DNA of 64,000 nt from Adineta steineri (Eukaryota; Rotifera; Eurotatoria; Adinetida; Adinetidae): assembly GCA_905250115.1 (NCBI GenBank), contig CAJNOI010000122.1:74419-138418 (forward strand). Direction: 5' to 3'. The notes beneath the pieces were generated by a model. That model searched no databases, had not been told where the DNA came from, and saw only the letters and a list, made by a program, of their open reading frames with translations. A program made the position numbers and the translations under genes. Below are positions 47,301-58,600 of the stretch, one piece after another. Positions within the stretch are counted from its first letter, which is position 1; every line of letters starts with the position of its first letter.

Positions 47301-48286
47301 TTAGGTATCATTGGTTGTTCATTGGGAAGTATTGGAGTTTATTTTTGGCGTTTTCAAGAAGCTAATCGTATCGGTCAGTTATTTGAACAAACCAACGGAT
47401 ATGTTTATATAAATTTACAACTTGCCATTTATGTCAATGATATTTTAACATTTCTTCTTGGTTTTTGTTTATTTTTTGGAATGATAAGATTTGTTCGTTT
47501 ATTTCGTTTTAATCAACGAATATCTTTATTTTCTGAAACATTAAAATATTGTGCAAAGGAACTGATTTCATTTTCAATAATGTTTGCAATTATATTTATA
47601 TCATTTCTTAGTTTATTTTATTTATTATTTGTATCAAAACTTTCATCATGTTCAAGTTTATTAGCAACTGCTCAAATGCTATTTGAAATGACATTGATGA
47701 AATTTGATGCATCAGAAATAATTGGAGCTGATGCTTTTCTTGGTCCATTCTGTTTTACGTTATTTATTCTTCTCGTTGTTTTTGTTTGTTTAAGTATGTT
47801 TTTTTCAATAATTATTGATAGTTTTCATCATGCGAAAGACAATCAAAAAGAAGATCAAGTTATGTTATCATTTATGGTAAAGAAATTTTTACGATGGACA
47901 GGTATGTAGATTTATATGATTTATTCAGATCAGTTGAGATTTCATTGGTATCTTGAGGATGTGGGTGAATGTGAGTATGATAAAAGAGAAGATTTCGACA
48001 CTTACTCTCAAGATTGATGTATCTCAGTATAAGATAGTTGTCTATTAATATTTTAGGTTTGAACAAATTAAATCAATCAGAAATTCAAGAAGAACGAGAT
48101 TGTCGAATGCGTTCACAATATATTGATCCAATTGAAAATTTTTCTAATAGAATTGATCAATTACTAGAAGCAGTCAACAGAGTATGTTGATATGTATTTT
48201 ATTTTTATCTGAAATTATTTGCTGTTTTTTAGATTTATATTAATCAAAAAATCGAATTATCAAGACTGGAGAAAGCTGGACTCTAA
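35345..48286 (+). CDS. NHL-propeller/polycystin-1-like fusion receptor-channel, 33 exons
   Basis: Exons: 35345-35405, 35518-36393, 36458-36490, 36548-36610, 36755-37645, 37984-38871, 38929-39813, 40150-40596, 40655-41118, 41181-41310, 41364-41562, 41620-41837, 41888-42142, 42192-42548, 42602-42660, 42710-42901, 42950-43075, 43132-43246, 43297-43613, 43668-44061, 44114-44598, 44657-44758, 44815-44930, 44975-45140, 45193-45486, 45544-45683, 45736-45958, 46012-46146, 46196-46453, 46503-47106, 47167-47901, 48057-48181, 48233-48286. They total 10,407 nt, 3,468 aa, with every phase matching. Domains: signal peptide 1-20; NHL propellers 21-312, 345-641, 642-937, 938-1232; Ser/Thr stalk 1233-1381; REJ-like region from 1382; GPS with HLT site near 2425 and Cys pair (CYYLDENNQW, CLSTHL); TM1 near 2456-2475; PLAT about 2486-2625; ten more TM with the polycystin loop (SEEW-type region INTIDEYWYWLENSF) and a C-terminal coiled coil. 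Polycystins are cation channels or their sensor partners. The exon-26 donor (GTTCGT) is the weakest junction. Confidence 0.85.
36625..36706. repeat. TGTGGG-type hairpin in intron 4 of the NHL-polycystin gene
   Basis: GAAGGGTGTGGGGTGGATGT and GGGTGTGGATG against ACACCCACACC and CACCATACCCTCAG. It makes up most of the 144-bp intron. Confidence 0.7.
40150..40596 (+). repeat. Ser/Thr-rich mucin-like exon (low complexity)
   Basis: 149 codons, almost all Thr or Ser (ACx, AGT, AGC), with a few Ala and Asp. In frame between the fourth NHL exon and the first REJ-like exon. It would form a stiff O-glycosylated stalk. Long frames on the other strand and in the +2 frame are by-products of this triplet repeat. 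Confidence 0.75.
47951..48013. repeat. TGTGGG-type hairpin in intron 31 of the NHL-polycystin gene
   Basis: ATCTTGAGGATGTGGGTGAA, a spacer, then CACTTACTCTCAAGAT. Both terminal ATCTTGAG words are kept, which marks the element ends. Confidence 0.6.
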
Positions 48287-48355
48287 AAACTATGCTTTAA
48301 AAAAGACTAATATTTATATAATCAACTCTAAATAAATTTTCAGACTTGTGTTCGA

Positions 48356-48549
48356 AATAAATCTTTAAATTTGATCATATGTTTTATTTCTGTAACATAG
48401 AANNNNNNNNNNNNNNNNNNNNNNNNNNNNNNNNNNNNNNNNNNNNNNNNNNNNNNNNNNNNNNNNNNNNNNNNNNNNNNNNNNNNNNNNNNNNNNNNNN
48501 NNAATAAATCTTTAAATTTGATCATATGTTTTATTTCTGTAACATAGAA
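48356..48549. other. Assembly gap (100 N) flanked by a 47-bp direct repeat
   Basis: N from 48403 to 48502. The 47 bases at 48356-48402 (starting AATAAATCTTTAAATTTG) are repeated exactly at 48503-48549. The round number of N means unknown length. It lies just after the stop of the NHL-polycystin gene, so no exon of my model is affected. Confidence 0.95.
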
Positions 48550-48636
48550 ATGCACGGTTTTCATTCTTGAAGAAATATGAAAAATCGGTGATGATATAGA
48601 TGAATTTTGTTTTGTTACTGTTTCCTTTTGCTATTA

Positions 48637-48690
48637 AGGGTGTGGATGTGGATACTGTATTCACCTAGCACACACACCCACACCTATCTT
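48637..48690. repeat. TGTGGG-type hairpin
   Basis: AAGGGTGTGGATGTGGATAC, a short spacer, then ACACACACCCACACCTATCTT. Confidence 0.6.
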
Positions 48691-48767
48691 TTGCTCATAT
48701 TCAATTATTTTATAAGATAAATAGTTTTCAAGTTAGTTAACAATGTTTTGTATATAATGAACAGTGT

Positions 48768-48832
48768 GAGTATGCACCCATGAGCAAAGATGTGGAAAGT
48801 ATAGTCATCTTTCATCCACGTCTTCACCCATC
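48768..48832. repeat. TGTGGG-type hairpin, strongly diverged
   Basis: GTGTGAGTATGCACCCATGA, then GATGTGGAAAG, spacer, CTTTCATCCACGTCTTCACC. A second small inverted pair (AAAGATGTGGAAAGT / TCTTTCATCCACGTCTT) is inside. Confidence 0.4.
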
Positions 48833-49673
48833 AATTTGAATGAGAGCTGTTCATTGTAACTGACAACCCGTCATTGTCGGATGGATTGCAAGAAATATCC
48901 ATTTTTAGAGTTTTGCTTTTTTATATATTGAATTTCAAGTTGAATTAATGCATCGTTTTCATGTCTGTTAGAAAAATACATCGTATCGCGATGAACGGTT
49001 CTACTTTTATATATCTGATGGCTTTTTATTCTAAAAAAAATCAAAATATCTAAAGAAGGAATCTTTTCTCATAGATGCTTATTGAGCATAAAGAAACAAA
49101 GAATGTAATAAAAAGTGAGTTCTGACAAAGCAGATTATTTAATAGAGTCAAATAAAAAAAGACATCAAACTAATCATGACTTATTCATTGACGTCTATCA
49201 TCTATTGACGATGATAGTTGATATCTTATTTTCAGTTAAAGCACGTCTGATGATTAAAGTAGATTTTGATCAATTCTCTCCTTTCTCTATTTATCACGTT
49301 CATCTTTATTAAAATCAAAGATTTTTATATAAAATCAAAAAAAAAAGAAAAGAGTCATGTCGAATTTAAATTCCATCCTGTGTTTTCGAATTTCAAAAAG
49401 AATGAAATTCAATGAAAAATATAGAATTAAGTCATCAATTTTATTCATTACTCCGATCTCAAATCAATTTGTTATCTTACCTACGACAAACGACACCTTC
49501 TCTAGAACACTATTTTTTCTCTTTCTCTTATACCAGAAGAAATGAGTGAGAAAAAAAGAGAGAGATATATAACTAGAGAGTAAATCTGCAGTCAGTGTCA
49601 TTTTCTTTTCATCGAAGACAAAGAAGAAGATTATTTTATCAGTTAACTAATTTATCAAAACAAATCTTGTTAA

Positions 49674-52600
49674 ATGATGTGGAATATCTACATATTTATC
49701 ATTATTCTTTTGTTCATTCTCAACGATGAAACATCAGGTAAATACTTTTACTTATCATATACTGAGGATCAGCTATTGCACAAAAATGACACTTTTCGTT
49801 AGAGTCTTAGTTGAACAAAAGAGAGTGAAATAAATAATAGATTATAGAATGTGACAGATTTTTCTATCATATATTCAAAAGTGATGGTACCGATCGCATG
49901 CTGCGGCTATGCGAGACTTTTTTGTGGTTTGAAGGATGAGTGTAGTTTAAGTTTAAAAGTATAAGTTGGAATACTGATTGATACTATTGTAGCTTTCTGA
50001 GTTTGTATCGATTCATAGTTTTAAAATGATTGAAAACCTGAACACTACTGGAATCTTCTCTCGATATCAAATTTATTTGTACATTTTGAGATAAGAATTA
50101 GACATAATAGAAAAGAAAGAGATTTGTTTTATCATATCACATTATAACATATGAAAAAGTCAATTAATTGACTTTTCCAGATAAAATCAAAATCAAAAAA
50201 AGAAAAGATGAACAAGTTAATGTAGATGAAAACAAAGTTTTGTGAAATTATTTGACTGTTTTGGTTTGAGATAAGATGTAGATCCATTTATCCCATACAG
50301 ATCACCATCTCCATTATATTAAAAAATAATATGACTATGATAAAATAATTATATTGTGTTTGATGTATTCAGAGAATTGTATGTATAAAAATGGAAGTGA
50401 GAGGTATAAAGTCAGTTGATCATTCAATTCTGTATTGATATTTTTTATTTTTCAGAAAATAAAAAGGATTTAAAACTTTTCAACTATACAAAAGGAAAGA
50501 ACCTTTTTTTGGAACATATGAAATTATCTCGTAGAAATGAATTTGATTGTTCAATAAAATGATGAATATTCTTCATCGACACTTTCGAGACAGGATTACT
50601 TATGAGAAAATATTAACTTTTCAGCTATAGAAATGAATATGTCTACTAGAAATAAAGAGTACAAATCATATGATCATGTAGAACTACTTTGCCAGTGTAA
50701 ATTCATGATTGACACTATCATTTTTATCAGTAGACTATCATAAAAGAATGCTCCCAAGTAAGACAACATTTGAATCAGAGATCAGATATATAGAAGTGTT
50801 TCTCATGTTTAAAAGAAATCGATAATTACTGGAGTTTTTCTCAAAATATTCAATTTGAAATAATAAGAGAATAAGTTTGATTAAATTTAATTGTTATTTG
50901 ACAAAAAAGTTAAAGGAAATTGATTTTGTTCAGCATAAGTTTCATTCAGATCGATTTCATATTGGTTTTGTTTAATCTGATGAGAATTTCAAAAGAAATA
51001 AAAATATACTATCGATAAGAAAAAAAAGAATATTTTCATTTGATTTTTATCTCAAAATATTTTTCTTAAATCATTTCTTCGGGTAATTATTCAGTTAAGC
51101 ATTACCAAGAGAATTTTCTCCTCTCTTTCATATATAAGATTCAGTTGAAATGATTTAACATCAATAAATTCACAATGTTTTTCATATGAAAATGAAAATT
51201 GATTGTAAATTTCAAAGGCATTTTATTTAGATCTCAATCAATTTCAATAAACTTATTTTCATTTTAAACAATTCTTTTTTTCTCCTCCTAATTCATTTTT
51301 ATTAAACAAATAAAAAAAATCATTTGATTATTTCTTTGTCTTCAATGATAATCATATCTTTTCAAAGATTGAACATAATTATTTTTCTTTTATAACAAAA
51401 AAATCAATAAATAAAGTTGACCTGTTCCGATGGATTCAGCCGTCTTTTAATTCTTATTTACAAATCATCCGAGAAAATAGAACAACAATCATAGAAATGT
51501 TTTCAAAATTAATCTCAATGAATTTTTCCAAGAGAAAACATAAATTAACAATTTCGTTTCGTTTTAAGTTCTTCTCTAATATTCTTTCTATTTTTCTCGT
51601 TTTAGCTCTTTCATTAAATCAACCAAAGTTTCCTCTAGCACCCATTTGGGATTCTAATGGAATTACAATTGCTGATGGATCGATTGTTGGTCAATTTCCT
51701 TACGCCATTTTTGTGAACACAAACAACACAATCTATGTCGCCAATAAAGAAAATAACACCATTGTGGTGTGGAATGAAGAGAGTGTTAATCCAACAAAGA
51801 TCATACACGGTAATTTTACACGACCCAGCTCTCTTTTCGTGACATCAAATGGTGATATTTATATTGATGATGGTGAGAAGAATGGTCGAGTACAGAGATG
51901 GAGTGCAGATACATATATCTTTGTTACAGTGATGAATGTCAACTTATCGTGTTGGGGTTTGTTTGTTGATATTAACGATACTCTTTATTGTTCAATGTAT
52001 AATCATCATCAAGTAGTGAAAAGATCGTTGAATGAATTTGTAATGACTTCAAATCGTGTTGCTGCTGGAACAGGTATTGGAGGATCATCCTCAAATCAAC
52101 TCAATACTCCTGTTGGAATTTTTGTCGATATGAATTTGGATTTATATGTGGCAGATTATGGAAATGATCGAGTTCAGTTATTTCAGTCGGGAGAATCGAA
52201 TGGCATCACAGTAGCTGGAAGTACATCACGAAATCCAACAATTACACTTAACCATCCGACTGGAATTATATTAGATGCTGACAAATATTTATTTATTGCG
52301 GATTTTAGCAATCATCGCATTGTTGGTTCAGGCTTGAATGGTTTTCGATGTTTAGTTGGATGTTATGGAGGGGGGTCACAATCCAATCAATTAATATTAC
52401 CAATTAGTTTTAGTTTTGGTTGTTCTGGAAACATGTTTGTTACTGATTCAGGAAATTCTCGAATTCAAAAATTTTTCCTGATGAAAGATTCTTTTGGTAA
52501 GTTGAAGAAAAGTTGAATGAAATGAAGCGATGTGAATAGATAAGTGATAGAAGTTAATGAAGATATTTCAATAGAAAAAACAAAAGAAAACCAAAATGGT

Positions 52601-55600
52601 CGAGAAAGATTAATTAAAACAATGTGTCTAGGGGGAAATGAAATGTTCAGATTAGACAGAGCTATGTATCAGTTGTATAGGACAAACAATCTTGGCGTTT
52701 TTGTTGAAAATAAAGAACAGAGAAAGAAAAAGTTCTGTTTTTGATGGAGTCGTAGAAAGGGCTTTCATGCTTCATTTTATGTATCTGAAAGAATATTTCA
52801 TTAAATGAAACAGTTTTTATCGAAAGAAAATCTCTTTAAATCTTTGTCGATATAGCTTTGATATAAATTATTCTATGATTTCAGTTCATATTTCATATTT
52901 CGCTATGTTTCATTCAAGAAAAATAGGAGAAATAAAATATTACATTTCTAACAACTAATTTTTCTTCTTTTTTGTGTAAAATGAACTTATTATCATTGTT
53001 TATCTTTGAAAGAGATAAATCTTCAATATGAAATATTACAAAAAATGATTTTTCTCATAAAGAAATGTTTGACTGATGATTTGTTCTTTTGATAGTTGTC
53101 ATAATATTTAATTGCAGAGAGTAGTACTGAATAGTTGAAGGTAATCGATAATGTGATATATGTTATTATTATTTATATAATTATAAACAAAGAGTATTTT
53201 CTATAAAACACAAAAGTTGTTTATTTGATAAAATAAATCAAATCTCTTGATCTGATTTTGAATAAAAATATTTCTTTGTTTAATCAAATTTATTTATTTA
53301 AAATAATCAATAAGAAAAACTAATTTTCAATCAAATCTATTCGAAATTGTTCTAAAATGAAAATTTAACATTTTTAAAGTTTAATGAGAAAAAGGTTTTC
53401 TGATTGATAAAAGATTTGTTAGTTTTATAAATATTTAAATTTACTTTTTCTTGGAGATGTTTCGTTAATGATTGATTTCATTTCAAGAGAATTACTTATT
53501 CTTTTCACATGAAAATAAACATTCTCTTATTTTGTTCTTTATTTCATAGGAAAAACATTGGAATTTATAAAATGCTATCATGATTACAAAGAAAAATTTG
53601 TTTTATTTATATTGAACAAAGACGAAATATTGTGATCTTTGATGAATTTTTGAAAATTTCTTGAGATAAAAAGTCTTCGAACGAGAATGTGCATGAAGAA
53701 TGTCTATACAGCGATAAGAATACTTTTTGCGGATCATAATAAATCGTATTTTTTCTCATTTTTCTTTTCCTTTCCATTCAGTATCAATATGATGTGTAGT
53801 AACATTATTTTTTTATTTCTTAATGAAATTTACTAAGATAGATCGAGTTATAATCCCAATAATATAGACAACTGAGATAACATTAAGATGTTTATCATTT
53901 CCCTTTGATTTCTTCTTTAAATTAACTTGAAATGTTTATCAGAAAAAAGTTTGAGAAACCTTGTGTAAACGTTTAAATAAAGATTTCAGAAAAAAGACCT
54001 ACAATAACATATCTGCAGAATTATTTAAAAAAGCTGTTAGCGCAATCCCTAACGGGATTAAAAATGTGAAACACGATCTAACTCTGATTCTACCTTCAAG
54101 AGGATAGTTTAATTGTATCATTATGAAGCGACTCTTCTCTTATCCTGTAGCATAAAGGTATAGAAATATCAGAATGAAATAATTTTCATATATTGAAGTC
54201 ATTTGATTATTATTTCAAGAGTTGATACAAAATTTAATAGGAAAATCGATTAATATAAAAAAATACTCACATATCTACCTTTCCTAAATAGTATGAGTTC
54301 AATAGTTTGATTTTATTCTCCAACGCAATGTTCATATCTATGACAGTTATAGTCTTGGCAAAGTCACGAGAACATCTGTCATTCACGGTTCGTGATGCTA
54401 CGTTAGTTACCTATATGAAGACCTTGTTAAGGTCTGATGAATCACTAAATCCTAAACTAGAGATTAAGTTGGTTGTTCTAGTCTAATTGTCTCAGGACAT
54501 CTGCCCGGATAGCAGAAGGTGTGGATTCGAGTCTCGCGAAGATCATCTTTTCCCTCATTTTGTCTTTCTATTGTGTTCTTTCGCTGATGTCCCTTTTATG
54601 GCTCTGATATGGCCCTGACAGGCATATGGTACCCTATTCGTTCTGTCTGTAACGAGGTTAAAAGAACATGCGTCGGTCACGTCTGTGATCAGGTCAAAAG
54701 AACATATGTCGGTCACATTTCTGACAGCCTATAATACTATGTCGTTCGCCGCCTTTGATGTTCGGTCGGTCACGTCTGTGATTTTTGTCGATCACGTCTG
54801 TGGTGGGGGGAAGGGGGGGGCGGGGGGAGTGGGTGCACATTTTTGCCCTTAAACACTTCAACACTCTCTTTTAGATCGTGTTTCACAAAAAACAGTTAAT
54901 AATTAAAATTCAGTAAAGAAAGACAAATGAAGCGTTCAAAATTGCAAAGAAAGAAATTTAATTGATAAAAATTTCTTCTTCTCTGTTGATTATTTTTCTT
55001 TAGATAAATAATTTCTTTTCTCCCACTATTTTCTTTGATATAATTTATTTAAATCTTCCACAAGATTTTTCAACAAAAAGTAAGAAGAAAATTTTTAATC
55101 TAAGATGATCGACATCGATATTTAAGCAAAAATATTTTAACAATACCACAGTTTATATTTCATATAAAAACTAATATAAATCATTCCTAAAATCAATCTT
55201 AACAAACATTTCTAAATGTCTTTTTCATCAAAAATTTCTTTCAAGAAATTTTATTTCTCTTCTACAAATATATAAATTAACATTTTCATTTCGTTTACAG
55301 TTCTCCTCTAATATTCTATTTTTCTTGTTTTTAGCTCTTTCATTCAATCAACCGAAGTTTTGCGCAACTGCCGCTTGGAATTCCAATGGAATTACTTTTG
55401 CTAATGAATCGATTCTTGGTGAAATTCCTAACACCATTTTTGTGAGCATAAACAATACAATCTATGCCGCTAATCGAGAAAATAGCACAGTTCTAATGTG
55501 GGATAAAGAGAGTGACAATCTAACAAACATCATTCAAGGTAATTTTACAGATCCTCGATCTCTCTTCGTGACATTAAATGGGGATATTTATATTAATAAT

Positions 55601-58600
55601 GGTGGCCAGAATAGAGGGGTACAGAAATGGATCGTAGAATCAAAGACTTTTGTCACAGTGATGAATGTTAACTCATCATGTTTTGGTTTGTTTGTTGATA
55701 TTAACGATACTCTTTATTGTTCAATGTCTGTTCATGATCAAGTAGTGAAAAGATCATTAAATAATTCTGTAATGACTTCAAATCGTGTTGCTGCTGGAAC
55801 AGGTATTGGAGGATCAGCCTCGAATCAACTCAATACTCCTGTTGGAATTTTTGTCGAGGTGAATTTGGATTTATATGTGGCAGATTCTTCGAATAATCGA
55901 GTTCAGTTATTTCAGTCGGGAGAATCGAATGGCATCACAGTAGCTGGAAGTACATCACGAAATCCAACAATTACACTTAACCATCCGACTGGAATTATAT
56001 TAGATGCTGACAAATATTTATTCATTGTGGAGCAAGACAGTGGTCGCATTGTTGGTTCAAGCTTGAATGGTTTTCGATGCTTAGTTGGATGTAATGAAGT
56101 TGGTTCACAATCCAATCAGTTGGCTCTCCCATATAGTTTGAGTTTCGATCGTTCTGGAAACATGTTTGTTCCTGATACATTTAATAATCGAATTCAAAAA
56201 TTTCAATATGTCGAAGAATCATGTGGTAAGTTTAGAATGATCGAGTACAGTCTATAATAACATTCCGATTAATATTTATTCAGAGAATTAAAAAGAAAAA
56301 CTATCATAGGAGATGAAGATAAAAATGAAACTCCTGATGGATTTCGTACTGGGTTATTGAATAGTTAAATTCAAATTTCAAGTTTTATCCTAATATACTA
56401 TTGTTATAAAATGAAAACCTTGCTTATTCATAATTCTCTACAAAAGTCAATCTTGAACATTATCGTCATCTTAATTTCATGATACAAATGGAAGTTAGAA
56501 TGTGTATGTATTGAGCAAAAAAGTCAGAGAAGAATGCAGCTCTTTTTGTTGAACTTTCTTTATCGAACTAAAAACACTTCGAAGTAAATATCGATGTAAA
56601 GGAAAAACATTTTGCGTCGAAATTTATTTTTCACAACAGAAAAAAGTTTCACAAATTGCTTTGAAATCAACAAAAAGTCTTTTTTGCATAGTTGTTCAAT
56701 GTGCTTTCAAATTGGTAGATAAAAAATATCTGTTAGAGAGAAATGACCCTATACTTGATTGTTAACCATAGCTCGTGGCACAATCATAGAGACTCAGAAT
56801 GTCATCTTTACTTTGCAAATGAGAAAACGATTATGGTATATTTGCGGTCATGATTTTGATTGGCGAACGAGAATAAAACCAGGTTTATCACAAAGATGTG
56901 AGCTTTACATGTAGATAGAGGTGTAAGCCGTGCGCCTGAGCCGCCGCCAGCTGGCAACTTTAGAATATCACAGCCGCGCCGCCGATGATCCTACTGGCTT
57001 ACACCTCTACATGTAGATCAGTGTCTTTATAGAAAAATGCTAACAACGAGAAGAAGAAAAAGGTTCCATCGTTATTTGATTATTCAAGACACACTTTATT
57101 AGAATAGAAAATAATAAAATAGTCGCTTCTGTAATACTTTAACACTTAATTGACTGTCAGAATATTTCGATCTGAAAAAATTGAATGTGACTTCTAAAGA
57201 ACATTTTCATGATGGTATCATACTACACTCGTATATTGATTCAAAATTGATGAAATGGTTTCATCAGATAGTTTGTTGTTATGTTTAGGGATATTGATGA
57301 AAAAACTAATGCTCTACATTGTAATTATAAAAAGGAATAGTTTGAGGATAAACATGACAATGAAGAAATCATCAGTTTGAAAGTCTATGACCTATTAGAC
57401 TCTCTTAGTTCGGAACGATATGAAGTTTTTATATATGAATTTTTTTGATATTTTTTCTATTCTAATTATTACAACGTCTCATGAAAAGGACATGCGGATT
57501 TAGAGGGTTAACATTGATACTTATTGCATGGGTACTAAGTAAATATTTTATTTCATGTTTTTTTCCATTTCTTTATTAAAAACATCATTCTATAATCATC
57601 AACTAAATTGGTACTAGTAAACATAGAGTGAAAATCAAACTAAGAATATGTACGACCATATCTGTTTCTTTCTTCTAAATACAAATATTTATTCATTTAT
57701 TTTCCATCCAATAGGTAATTCATCAGTTATAAAATCAGTGTATTCATTAGCACTGACAACGAACAGTTCATCTTATTTCCAAGAATGTTCAGAGTTACGT
57801 TCATATTATGAAGCGATACAAATTAGCGTCACTATAACTGGATATTATACTTTTTTAATCAACAGCGAGATGAAAGCCACGTACGGTTACATATATACAA
57901 ATAATTTTAATGTATTTAACTGGTTAGAAAACAGGCTCATTTATGATGGAGATAGTAATAATGCAGGCCAGTTTCGACTCACAGCTCTTCTTCAAACCAA
58001 CATAATACATGTTGTTGTTATAACAACATCTTCTCCAAATATTACAGGAAACGTTTCAATTCAAGTATCGGGCCCCAATTATATCGATTTCCGTCGTATT
58101 TGTGAGTATTTATAGTATTTCAATGGACATTCAGCGGTAAATATTCATAACCGTTAAAAAATATAGATAAACTTAATCTAAAAAATAATATGCAGATATT
58201 TCTATACGATGAAGATTAAGATTTATAACATTTCCAGTCACTTTCGGTAAATGTATCTGAAGAGAAAGTAATATTTCGAATTGTTTACACTTGTTTTCAT
58301 ATGATACAAAACTGAATCGTTTGTTTTTGTTAGTGAATGCTTCATCAGCTGTTCAAACAGTTTATACATCAACACTGACAACGAACAGTTCAACGTATTT
58401 ACGTAGTTGTTCAGGTGCAAGCTCTTACTATGAAGCGATACAAGTGAATGTTGTGACAAGTGGTCTTTACATTTTCTTCAGCAAAAGCAATATGGGCACA
58501 TACGGTTCTATTTACGAAGATTATTTCAATCCATCCAATCCAGATGAAAACCATCTCTTAGACAAGGAGCACAGCTACTATTCATCCCCGTTGGCATTCA

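Larger units (their letters stand above)
48550..49673. other. Intergenic with two hairpins
   Basis: Between the two large NHL genes. Holds hairpins at 48637-48690 and 48768-48832. The last ~300 bases should contain the promoter of the next gene; no certain TATA word, though GAGAGATATATAACTAG at 49560 is a candidate. Confidence 0.45.
52497..55334. other. Intron 2 of the NHL-7TM gene
   Basis: 2.84 kb. AT-rich apart from a GC-richer TIR element with a tRNA-like part (54066-54886). No exon-like frame seen; the two NHL modules flank it. Confidence 0.5.

Noticed and set aside
51497..51605. ATG at 51497 as the true start of the NHL-7TM gene
   Set aside because: The sequence before exon 3 has the same form without an ATG, and a proper signal-peptide exon with matching phase exists at 49674; kept only as an alternative.
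54472..54545. Functional tRNA-Ser gene
   Set aside because: Acceptor mismatches, C at position 33 and a short variable loop.
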